A stretch of DNA of 17,642 nucleotides from an uncultured Pseudomonadota bacterium (GTDB taxonomy: Bacteria > Pseudomonadota > Alphaproteobacteria > RUG11792): positions 1-17,642 of the forward strand of contig CACYDS010000033.1 in NCBI GenBank assembly GCA_902773285.1, in the 5' to 3' direction. Shown in pieces: positions 6,853 to 13,982 of this stretch. Every line of letters starts with the position of its first letter. The stretch's first letter is position 1. The position numbers and the translations under genes were made by a program. The notes beneath the pieces are model-generated. The model was not told where the DNA came from and did not search any database. It saw nothing but the letters and a program-made list of their open reading frames with translations.

Positions 6853-7935
6853 ATGCGCATTCATACTTCTCAAAAATTTATTGTTTGCTTGTGTCTTGCC
6901 CTCAATAGATTTGTAATTGCATCAGATTCTTATGGATATGATTTGGTGAATAGCGATATTTCGAAACAAAAAGCAGATAGAAAACAGACTGAAGAGAAAA
7001 ATGCAGAAATGCTGGCGCAGTTTGCCAAATTTTTGCGAGAAAATGACGCCAAAAATAGCGAAACAACAGATGGTATTCCAATGATAATGGACAAAAATTT
7101 CAGCATTGTTGATGGAGTTAGGGATGAGTTAAGAAGAATTTTTGATGCTTATCCTGATATATTGACTTTACATCCAAGTAAGGACAAGCCAGCTATTGAA
7201 TGTATATCGAGTTCTATCTCTGAACGAAAAATAGTATTCCAAGACGTAATGGCACAATCTCCAGATGTGGTTGAAAAGGCAATAATATCGCTCCTTGAGA
7301 TTTTAAATGGGTATGAGGATATCCTGCCACATATGTACGATATGGTAGTTTTACTACGTTGCCTAGACACTATAACTGGGAGTAATTCAGGCATAATAGA
7401 AGCCTTAAAAAACAGGCATAATACGATCCCTCTTATCTCAATTGATGCTGAAGAAATATATGACAAAATTGAGCCAATGGTTAAATATTTACATGAAAAC
7501 ACAAAAGCGATGGTAAAATCAGCATTCGTTGATGCAGTTAAGACGAGGTTCGAGGATAAACCAAATATTCCAAGTTATTATTTCTTTCATTTAATGAAGA
7601 ATATTTTAGATAGGCTTGAAAAAACAGCTAAAGATATGAATCAATCTACCTTCAATCGAAGGTTTGAAAATGCAATTTACTCGATGCAGAAATTACTAGA
7701 TGATTTAGACAATTCGGCAAAGTCAGATCAAGTGGCGAAGAATGTTATTCCGCTCTTAAATGGAGCAAAAAGAACGTTGCTATTCCAGAGAGATTTCGTG
7801 CAAAAAAAAGGGAAAGAATGGAAAGAATATTTTGCAACGTTAGAAACTGTGACAAAGCAAGTGAAAGAAGTTCTTAAGAGAGGGATTGAAATCGAAAAGG
7901 ATCAATCTATCTTCGACAATATGAGTGAAGAGTAA
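6853..7935 (+). CDS. Secreted helical protein of unknown function, 360 residues
   Basis: No family is recognised. An apparent signal peptide covers residues 1-24 (hydrophobic core FIVCLCLALNRFVIA, cleavage before SDSYGYD). The mature protein starts with a charged Lys/Glu/Gln-rich helix (about 38-66), and most of the rest looks alpha-helical. The final 60 residues (VQKKGKEWKEYFATLETVTK, then QVKEVLKRGIEIEK) could form a coiled coil. No Cys pairs, catalytic motif, lipobox or C-terminal anchor stand out. It follows the carboxypeptidase gene by 67 bp on the same strand, so co-transcription is possible but a separate promoter cannot be excluded. A perfect hairpin 36 bp past its stop probably ends transcription. 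Its exported nature and lack of family resemble the 534-residue protein at 1592, though I see no clear sequence similarity between the two. Confidence 0.8.
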   Translation: MRIHTSQKFIVCLCLALNRFVIASDSYGYDLVNSDISKQKADRKQTEEKNAEMLAQFAKFLRENDAKNSETTDGIPMIMDKNFSIVDGVRDELRRIFDAYPDILTLHPSKDKPAIECISSSISERKIVFQDVMAQSPDVVEKAIISLLEILNGYEDILPHMYDMVVLLRCLDTITGSNSGIIEALKNRHNTIPLISIDAEEIYDKIEPMVKYLHENTKAMVKSAFVDAVKTRFEDKPNIPSYYFFHLMKNILDRLEKTAKDMNQSTFNRRFENAIYSMQKLLDDLDNSAKSDQVAKNVIPLLNGAKRTLLFQRDFVQKKGKEWKEYFATLETVTKQVKEVLKRGIEIEKDQSIFDNMSEE

Positions 7936-7971
7936 TTTGTAGTAATTGGTATACATTGCTATATGACAAAC

Positions 7972-7999
7972 ATCCCTAAAGTTAATGAACTTTAGGGAT
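7972..7999. terminator. Perfect 12-bp hairpin between convergent genes
   Basis: The arms atccctaaagtt (7972-7983) and aactttagggat (7988-7999) pair perfectly around a 4-base loop, aatg. The hairpin lies 36 bp past the plus-strand stop at 7935 and 21 bp past the minus-strand stop at 8021. It could therefore terminate both convergent genes. Neither side has a strong T run, so it may act as a weak terminator or as an mRNA 3'-end stabiliser. Confidence 0.6.
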
Positions 8000-8020
8000 A
8001 GGCCATTTAACGAAAATGTT

Positions 8021-8758
8021 TTACTTCAGCTTTTTTACCGCCTCTATAAGTTCCTTGTATGCCTTCTCTTCATCTGGATTATCAAATGAGTCACCATGTG
8101 CATGATTGGCATATCGATCCATGTAATTCATTGCGGTGTCGTGTTCGTTATCCAGTTTCTTTAAACCTAGGGCAAAATTTGCTATCGACGATGGATCCTT
8201 ATCGGCTTCTTCTTTCAAGAATGCCTCAACAGCTTCTGCATCTTCATTTTTTGCCCAATCTTCGATGGCTTTCTTTTCCCCTCTATGTTGCAATGCCTCA
8301 AGTAGAACTGCAGAATTTACGTCATCAGGATCGGTTAAATCTATAGACAAATATCTTCTAACGAGCTCATTCGTCGCTTTTTTAGGTTGTATACCAGCAA
8401 TCGTAGCAGGAGAACGAGCAATAAGTTTCACTATTTCAAAAGGCAATTTCTTTACATCCGCTGGTTTCTTATCCATTTCCAAGTCGTTTCCAGCTCTGTT
8501 CGCTAGCTCCTTTTCTGCATCACTTGGGGAAATTTCACAAATAGGTTCAGTCCCCGAAGCAATTTGTCTCAATATATCCTTGTGCAATTCGCTAGCCTTA
8601 ACTTTTTGCTTATTTTTGACGTCTACATTTTGCTCGAGAATAGCTTCTGAACCGGGTTTTGCTCCATTTGTATTAGCTTTCTCCTTTTTCAATATCGTGA
8701 TAGCGGCACCAATTACCACGACAGCTGCGACTAGTGATAAGATTCCTTTTTTTGACAT
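8021..8758 (-). CDS. Single-pass membrane-anchored protein of unknown function, 245 residues
   Basis: No family is recognised. From ATG 8758 the protein starts MSKKG, followed by a hydrophobic segment at about residues 5-22 (ILSLVAAVVVIGAAITIL) and then KKEK. This is an uncleaved signal anchor or possibly a signal peptide. The remainder is hydrophilic, helical and acidic (DPDDVNSAVLLEALQHRG, NEDAEAVEAFLKEEADKDPS), resembling helical-repeat or TPR-like proteins in texture, without a clear repeat. Start choice: ATG 8758 follows TTGGGAAA at close spacing; an in-frame ATG at 8773 would add five residues, and the frame further upstream (to 8929) looks non-coding. The gene is convergent with the 360-residue unknown and divergent from tyrS. 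A role at the envelope is only an inference from the anchor. Confidence 0.75.
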   Translation of the reverse strand: MSKKGILSLVAAVVVIGAAITILKKEKANTNGAKPGSEAILEQNVDVKNKQKVKASELHKDILRQIASGTEPICEISPSDAEKELANRAGNDLEMDKKPADVKKLPFEIVKLIARSPATIAGIQPKKATNELVRRYLSIDLTDPDDVNSAVLLEALQHRGEKKAIEDWAKNEDAEAVEAFLKEEADKDPSSIANFALGLKKLDNEHDTAMNYMDRYANHAHGDSFDNPDEEKAYKELIEAVKKLK

Positions 8759-8995
8759 TTTCCCAATATCCATCCAACTTAATGACTTGAGTCTATGAAA
8801 AAAATGTAAAAAAAAAGTTAACGAGCAACGAAAAATCACACAGTCCAAGCCCAAATAGATGCGAGATATGCGATAGTTCTTAACTGCACTCAGAAATATA
8901 TACTCCCCATATGTCATGAATTCATACAAGCATATTCGCTCTCTTGATAATTATTTGATATCCTTAAACAGTACAATTTAAAGGAGCTGTGATTA

Positions 8996-10231
8996 GTGGA
9001 ATACAATTTTTCTTCTCCGATTCTGAATGATCTTAGTAGTAGAGGCTTTATATATCAGGTAACAGATCCTGGAGCACTGGACAAACTTTTCATGAGCGGA
9101 GAGCAAATAACTTTTTACGTGGGTTTTGATCCGACAGCAAAAAGTCTTCATGTTGGACATCTCTTATGGATAAGATTAATACAGAAATTGCAGAAATTCG
9201 GTATTCGAGCGATCATAATTTGTGGCGGGGCTACGAGTAAAATTGGAGATCCAACATGGAAAGATAAAGAGCGCGTTATGCTGGATTATACAACTGTCCT
9301 CGAAAACATCAAATCTATTACTGCAAAACTTAAGAAACTTGTTAAATTCGAAAATTGTGAAAATACCGTGCGTCTGCTAAATAACGACGACTGGATATCA
9401 AAGATAAATTATATGGATTTTTTACGAGAATATGGGCCTCTATTTTCTGTAAATAAAATGCTAACGATGGATAGCGTTAGCACAAGGCTTGCAAGACAAC
9501 AACATCTGAGCTTCCTGGAATTTAATTATATGCTACTTCAGGCATACGATTTTTTGTACCTTTTTGAAAATTATAATTGTCAGATACAGATTGGCGGAGC
9601 TGATCAGTGGTCTAATATGATTTCAGGCGCAGATTTAATTAGAAGGAAAACTGGAAAAATTGGTATAGGAATGTCTATGCCTCTTTTGACAAATTCAGAC
9701 GGAAAAAAGATGGGAAAAACAGAGAGTGGTGCCGTTTGGATGAATGAAAATCTGATGTCTCCTTTTGATTTCTGGCAGTACTGGCGAAACATAGATGATC
9801 GTGACGTCACAAAGCTTATGAAACTTTTTACCGATATCGATGTAGCTGAAATTGCCACATATGGTGCTTTGGTAGGAACGAAAGAAATGAACGAAAAGAA
9901 AATAGTGCTAGCGGATGCAATAACAAGCATAGTGCATCCAGATGTGAGTTTGGAAAACATCCATAACACAGCAACTGGAATTTTTAGCAATGGCGGCAAT
10001 GAAATTTCAGACATAGAAATATACCACATTCCGCAACAAACGCGTATTGATAAGGCATTAGTGATAACTGGACTAGCTCCCAGCCAAACTTCGGCCCGTC
10101 GCCTAATTGATGGCAGGGGAGTAAAAATTGATGGTAATGCTGTTGAAACATACGACTCTCAGATAATGGCAAGTTGCTTGATTTCTGTTGGAAAGAAAAA
10201 ATTTGTTAAGGTCTCAGTGTCAAATTCTTAA
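8996..10231 (+). CDS. tyrS: Tyrosyl-tRNA synthetase
   Basis: This enzyme charges tRNA-Tyr with tyrosine at the expense of ATP. The 411-residue class I synthetase shows HVGH (52-55) as the HIGH signature in FDPTAKSLHVGHLLWI, the tyrosine-pocket region around QIQIGGADQWSNM (196-208), and KMGKT (238-242) as the KMSKS-type loop. The C-terminal S4 RNA-binding domain is at about 345-405 (GLAPSQTSARRLIDGRGVKI). It is a TyrRS of the TyrS (E. coli-like) rather than TyrZ type, judging from the KMGKTESGAV loop. The start is GTG at 8996, supported by AAAGGAG ending 9-10 bases upstream. The length is normal and all motifs are intact. It is separated from the SlyB-like gene by a 112-bp gap containing that gene's promoter. 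Confidence 0.97.
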   Translation: MEYNFSSPILNDLSSRGFIYQVTDPGALDKLFMSGEQITFYVGFDPTAKSLHVGHLLWIRLIQKLQKFGIRAIIICGGATSKIGDPTWKDKERVMLDYTTVLENIKSITAKLKKLVKFENCENTVRLLNNDDWISKINYMDFLREYGPLFSVNKMLTMDSVSTRLARQQHLSFLEFNYMLLQAYDFLYLFENYNCQIQIGGADQWSNMISGADLIRRKTGKIGIGMSMPLLTNSDGKKMGKTESGAVWMNENLMSPFDFWQYWRNIDDRDVTKLMKLFTDIDVAEIATYGALVGTKEMNEKKIVLADAITSIVHPDVSLENIHNTATGIFSNGGNEISDIEIYHIPQQTRIDKALVITGLAPSQTSARRLIDGRGVKIDGNAVETYDSQIMASCLISVGKKKFVKVSVSNS

Positions 10232-10282
10232 TGTATTGGAGCAGAATGCTAATTGGTTTGATGGGATATTTGCACAATTTGT

Positions 10283-10313
10283 TTGATACGCGGATTGTGG
10301 AAAATTGTATAAT
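10283..10313 (+). promoter_or_regulatory. Promoter candidate for the lipoprotein-dnaA-mtaB cluster
   Basis: TTGATA at 10283-10288 and a perfect TATAAT at 10308-10313 are separated by 19 bp, slightly longer than the ideal 17. Transcription would start near 10320, with the SlyB-like gene's ATG at 10344. As the next four genes are packed with overlaps or gaps of 1-9 bp, this may drive the whole set including dnaA. Confidence 0.5.
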
Positions 10314-10343
10314 ACTCGTAGAGTAGCTTATGAGAAGGACAAA

Positions 10344-10802
10344 ATGAGTATGGATAAAGTTTTAAAAATATCCGTAATGGCAATTGCTGTATTACTAGCT
10401 GGATGTGCATCCGATTATTCTGGCAACAAATATGATGGTGCAACCGTGGGAGAAGTGCAACGAACCGAAAAAGGACAAGTAATCTCATTGAGAAAAGTTG
10501 AATTAAAACCAGAAAGTTCCGTGGCTGGCACCACACTAGGCGCTGTTGGTGGTGGTTTAGTCGGCAGTGCGTTTGGTGGCGGAAACGCCAAGTTGCTGAC
10601 AGCTGCAGCCGGAGCCGTCGCTGGAGGTATTGCAGGCAATGCAATTGCTACAAGAACTCAAGATGGTATTGAATATACTGTAAAACTAGACAGCGGAGCA
10701 GTTGTTACAATTGCCCAAGCTCCAACTCCGGCGATATCAGTTGGGCAACGTGTTCGTATTATCTATAGCCAAAAAGGAAGAAGCAGAGTTGTCCCTGAAT
10801 AA
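10344..10802 (+). CDS. SlyB-like outer-membrane lipoprotein with glycine zipper
   Basis: The 152-residue protein has a lipoprotein signal peptide with lipobox LLAG-Cys21. A conserved SlyB/Pcp-type block follows (GEVQRTEKGQVISLRKVEL). Residues about 61-100 form a Gly/Ala-rich glycine zipper (GTTLGAVGGGLVGSAFGGG, then AAAGAVAGGIAGNAIA). The C-terminal domain ends ISVGQRVRIIYSQKGRSRVV, as SlyB does (the family has GQRV near its end). The family is predicted to be anchored in the outer membrane and includes the rickettsial 17-kDa antigen and SlyB relatives, linked to envelope integrity. Start: ATG 10344 has AAGGA four bases upstream; ATG 10350 is an alternative. A promoter precedes it. It is the first gene of the cluster containing dnaA. 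Confidence 0.85.
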   Translation: MSMDKVLKISVMAIAVLLAGCASDYSGNKYDGATVGEVQRTEKGQVISLRKVELKPESSVAGTTLGAVGGGLVGSAFGGGNAKLLTAAAGAVAGGIAGNAIATRTQDGIEYTVKLDSGAVVTIAQAPTPAISVGQRVRIIYSQKGRSRVVPE

Positions 10803-11292
10803 GGTAAAAATTGTAATCTTGGGATTAGTGGCCATTGCATTTTCAGCATGTGATGGCATAATCCCAAATTCCTTAGTTTGGCTGAAAAAAGTCGATTTTA
10901 TGGTTGATGCCCAAGCAAACATGAGAAAGTCTTTTTCTTGCCATATCGCTGTAGCTTATTCGCAAGATCTAGCAGATAAGTTGGCTGGTATGGCAGACGC
11001 AAAAGCGTATTTTTCTCAGGTAAATGCCCTAACACGGGCGTATAAGGATAATATACAGATATTCAAATTTGATCTTATTCCTGGCAAAAATAAGTTAGCT
11101 CAACCGATAAAATTACGTTCTTATTTCAAGGCGAAAGGGGCTTTCATTTTTGCAAAATATACGACACAGGGAAAGTATATGGAAAATATAGGATTGGCTC
11201 GTACGTTGACTGTGCTGTTTTTGCAAAATAAGATGGAGCTACATTCAGATATAAGTTTTGACAAACTGGCTGAAAAAATAAGGCGCAATTAG
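10789..11292 (+). CDS. Small putative lipoprotein of unknown function
   Basis: The 167-residue product starts at a TTG (10789) preceded by AAGGAAG at about 9 bases, and overlaps the SlyB-like gene by 14 bases, implying translational coupling. The N-terminus MSLNKVKIVILGLVAIAFSA-Cys21 is a lipoprotein signal, so the mature protein would be lipidated and periplasm-facing. The frame is open further upstream to an ATG at 10702, but that part lies inside the SlyB-like gene and would spoil the signal peptide. Features include VDFMVDAQAN, a middle helix around ADAKAYFSQVNALTRAY and the block KGAFIFAKYTTQGKY. The pattern reminds me of lipoproteins encoded near type VI secretion genes in other proteobacteria, but that is a weak recollection and no secretion genes are in the window. 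The stop is 1 bp before dnaA. Confidence 0.75.
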   Translation: MSLNKVKIVILGLVAIAFSACDGIIPNSLVWLKKVDFMVDAQANMRKSFSCHIAVAYSQDLADKLAGMADAKAYFSQVNALTRAYKDNIQIFKFDLIPGKNKLAQPIKLRSYFKAKGAFIFAKYTTQGKYMENIGLARTLTVLFLQNKMELHSDISFDKLAEKIRRN

Positions 11293-11293
11293 T

Positions 11294-12637
11294 ATGCTAG
11301 ATAGTGTGGCAGAAAAAATGAAACAAATTTGGGCAGAAACGCTGGCTGACATAAAACGCGAGCTAAGTGCAAGTGATTATGAAGCCTGGTTCTCAAAATT
11401 GCACCTGATAGAGATAAATGATGACATTGCAAAAATCTCAGCGCCTTCAAAATACGTTAAAGACAATGTAACTTGGCGATACGCAGATGTGATTGCTAGA
11501 GCATTGAATGCAAGCGGATGCCAAATAAATTGTGTAAATATAGATGTTTATGATAATAACAGCTCGGAAATAACGGAAAAATCAGAGGAAATAAAAACGC
11601 CCACAAACTTTGCCAGTACAACTGTTTTAGATAAAAAATTTACATTTAAAAATTTTATAGTAGGAAAACCGAATGAGTTTGCATACGCTGCCGCCATGAG
11701 AGTTGCGGAATCAGATTCTCCCGCATTCAATCCATTATTTCTATATGGGGGAGTTGGTCTTGGTAAGACGCATTTAATGCATGCGATTGCCTGGTATATA
11801 AAAGAAACGCATCCTGAAAAAAGCGTTATATACCTTTCAGCAGAAAAATTTATGTATCTATTTATCAAATCTCTACGGTACAAAGATGCCATGTCCTTCA
11901 AGGAAATGTTTAGGAATGTCGATGTTTTGATGATTGATGACGTACAGTTTATTGGCGGTAAAGATACGACGCAGGAAGAGTTTTTCCACACATTTAACGA
12001 ATTAGTTGATAATAATCGACAGATAATATTGTCTGCAGATAAATCTCCGTCGGATCTCGATGGCATGGAGGACCGTCTAAAATCCCGCCTAGGTTGGGGA
12101 TTGGTGGCGGATATTCATCCGACGAATTACGAACTAAGACTTGGCATTTTGCAGTCAAAAGCAAGGAGACACAAAGTTAAGATTCCAAATGAAGTCCTGG
12201 AGTTCTTGTCGATGAAAATCACGTCAAACATACGTGAGCTAGAAGGAGCACTGAATCGTGTCGTAGCGCATGCAACACTGGTTGGGACTAGCATAACGAT
12301 CGATATGGCCAGTGATGTTTTAAGGGATCTATTGCGGTCTAATGAAAAATATATTACAATGGATTTAATTCAGCGAAAGGTATGTGAGTTTTACAACATA
12401 AAGTTGACTGATTTGAATTCAGCTAAACGGATAAAGGCTATTGCTACAGCTCGACATGTTGCTATGTATCTAGCAAAACAGCTAACCACAAAGTCATTGC
12501 CAGATATAGGCCGCAGCTTTGGAGGAAAGGATCATTCGACTGTAATACATGCTGTAAAAAAAGTTAAAGAGAATATTGCAAATGATCGTGAATTTGCAAC
12601 AAATCTAGAAATACTCACCAAGTCGATTGAAAATTAG
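11294..12637 (+). CDS. dnaA: Chromosomal replication initiator protein DnaA
   Basis: DnaA binds DnaA boxes at oriC, melts the origin and loads DnaB. The 447-residue protein has domain I (about 1-80, IWAETLADIKRELSASDYEAW), a short linker (about 85-112) and the AAA+ domain from about 115. That domain shows Walker A GGVGLGKT (152-159), Walker B VLMIDDVQFI (211-220) and the sensor region around MEDRLKSRLGWGL. Domain IV binds DNA, with the signature ARHVAMYLAKQLTTKSLPDI and KDHSTVIHAVKKV (from 412). ATG 11294 is preceded by AAGGCG at about 9 bases; ATG 11318 is a weaker alternative. The linker is shorter than in many free-living alphaproteobacteria. It lies between a lipoprotein gene and a transporter gene, with no dnaN, gyrB or cluster of DnaA boxes near, so the origin is probably elsewhere. 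Confidence 0.98.
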   Translation: MLDSVAEKMKQIWAETLADIKRELSASDYEAWFSKLHLIEINDDIAKISAPSKYVKDNVTWRYADVIARALNASGCQINCVNIDVYDNNSSEITEKSEEIKTPTNFASTTVLDKKFTFKNFIVGKPNEFAYAAAMRVAESDSPAFNPLFLYGGVGLGKTHLMHAIAWYIKETHPEKSVIYLSAEKFMYLFIKSLRYKDAMSFKEMFRNVDVLMIDDVQFIGGKDTTQEEFFHTFNELVDNNRQIILSADKSPSDLDGMEDRLKSRLGWGLVADIHPTNYELRLGILQSKARRHKVKIPNEVLEFLSMKITSNIRELEGALNRVVAHATLVGTSITIDMASDVLRDLLRSNEKYITMDLIQRKVCEFYNIKLTDLNSAKRIKAIATARHVAMYLAKQLTTKSLPDIGRSFGGKDHSTVIHAVKKVKENIANDREFATNLEILTKSIEN

Positions 12638-12646
12638 GGAGATTGT

Positions 12647-13981
12647 ATGGCATTTTTAAGAAGGAAAAACAAATCTCAATATTCTGATAGTTGTAATAAG
12701 GTATTTAAGTACTGGCGCTTTAGGACTATGTATTCCATTATGATTGGATACGCAGCCTTCTATTTAGTGCGTCAGAATTTTTCAATAGCAATACCAGCTA
12801 TTTGCTCCGATTTAAATATAACCAAATCAGATATAGGAATTGTAATTTCAATAGCTGCCATTCTCTACGGCATTGGAAAGTGTTTTTTCGGAATGGTCGG
12901 AGACAGGTATAGCGCACGTTACGTTATGACAAGCGGGTTACTGCTTTCAGCATTTGTGAATATTTGTATGGGATTTAGTTCGATTATTCCAATGTTTGCG
13001 ATATTCTGGGCATTAAATTATTGTTTTCAATCCATGGGGTGGCCAGCATGTGCGAAGATGCTAACACACTGGTATAGCCCAACTGAAATAGGGACAAAGT
13101 GGGCATTGTGGAATACCTCGCATCAATTTGGTAGCGCACTGATAGTTTCAACTGCGCCGTATATACTTATGCACTTTGGCTGGAGATACGTTTTTTTTAT
13201 TCCTGGGATTATAGCAATATTTGTCGCTGGGTTTGTGTTTAACCGCTTGCGCAATACTCCGGAATCTTTGAATTTGCCATCAGTAGAAAAAATGACCGGT
13301 ATCGCATCTGTAGCTCAAAGTGAAAAATGGAAAACAGAAGAGGAAGTGCATTTGAGTTATAAGGAAACCTTAAGATTAGCTCTTGGTAACAAATTAGTAT
13401 GGTACGTTGGATTGGCTAATTTGTTTGTGTATATTTGTCGTATGACATTTTTGAATTGGGGACCTACACTACTTTTAGAGTCGAAAGGAAGTAGTTTGGC
13501 TGGAGCTGGTTTTCAAATGGTTGCATTCGATATAGCCAGTATGTTTGGCGGACTATGCGCAGGGTATATTTCAGATAAAGTTTTTAAAGGACGCAGAGGC
13601 CCAGTATCGGCAATGTGTATGGTAATATTAGGTGCACTTGTTTCGATATTATGGATAATCCCAAAAGATTCGCATGTTATAAGCTCAATTTGCATGTTAG
13701 GTATCGGTTTTTTGATCTCGGGTCCTCAGATATTAATTGGCGTTGCTGCTGCTGATTTTGCATCAAAGCGTGCTGCAGCGACAGCATCTGGATTTACAGG
13801 AACGCTAGGATATGCCGGAACAGCAATAGCTGGGTTTGGAGCTGGATGGCTAGCTGATAATTGCGGATGGAATTATGTCTTTATAGCAACTATGATATCT
13901 GCTGGTTGTGCTTCAATATTCCTAGCATTAACTTGGAATAAGCGCTCCAAAGTACTAAGTGATGCCGAGAAAAAAGACTAA
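12647..13981 (+). CDS. MFS transporter, organophosphate:Pi antiporter family (GlpT/UhpT/UhpC-like)
   Basis: This is a 444-residue inner-membrane protein with about 12 hydrophobic segments, the usual length for the family. The OPA signature is strong: YLVRQNFSIAIP early in the first helix and LFVYICRMTFLNWGPT after the central loop. Arg42 and Arg265 in these blocks match the two substrate-phosphate-binding arginines of E. coli GlpT (Arg45 and Arg269). GWPACAKMLTHWYS and GYISDKVFKGRRG are also family-typical. Known members exchange glycerol-3-phosphate or hexose-6-phosphate for inorganic phosphate, and chlamydial relatives import host glucose-6-phosphate. The substrate here cannot be told. UhpC-type sensors belong to the same family, but no two-component partner lies nearby. 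The start has AGGGAG overlapping the dnaA stop, 5 bases upstream. The gene ends 1 bp before mtaB. Confidence 0.9.
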   Translation: MAFLRRKNKSQYSDSCNKVFKYWRFRTMYSIMIGYAAFYLVRQNFSIAIPAICSDLNITKSDIGIVISIAAILYGIGKCFFGMVGDRYSARYVMTSGLLLSAFVNICMGFSSIIPMFAIFWALNYCFQSMGWPACAKMLTHWYSPTEIGTKWALWNTSHQFGSALIVSTAPYILMHFGWRYVFFIPGIIAIFVAGFVFNRLRNTPESLNLPSVEKMTGIASVAQSEKWKTEEEVHLSYKETLRLALGNKLVWYVGLANLFVYICRMTFLNWGPTLLLESKGSSLAGAGFQMVAFDIASMFGGLCAGYISDKVFKGRRGPVSAMCMVILGALVSILWIIPKDSHVISSICMLGIGFLISGPQILIGVAAADFASKRAAATASGFTGTLGYAGTAIAGFGAGWLADNCGWNYVFIATMISAGCASIFLALTWNKRSKVLSDAEKKD

Positions 13982-13982
13982 T

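Noticed and set aside
8136..8798. 220-codon open frame on the plus strand opposite the membrane-anchored protein
   Set aside because: It lies antisense to a better-supported gene, is Ser/Phe/Ala-rich as expected from the complement of Lys/Glu/Ala-rich codons, and shows no recognisable motif or ribosome-binding site.
10249..10644. 131-codon minus-strand frame opposite the SlyB-like gene
   Set aside because: Its Leu/Arg/His/Gln-rich composition is the complement of the glycine-zipper coding sequence, and it covers the promoter of the plus-strand gene.
10231..11293. Replication origin next to dnaA
   Set aside because: No cluster of TTATNCACA-type boxes or AT-rich unwinding region is visible. 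A single near-match (tgtggaaaa at 10297-10305) is not enough.
11548..12066. 172-codon open frame on the minus strand within dnaA
   Set aside because: It is the shadow of a highly conserved gene, with no independent support.
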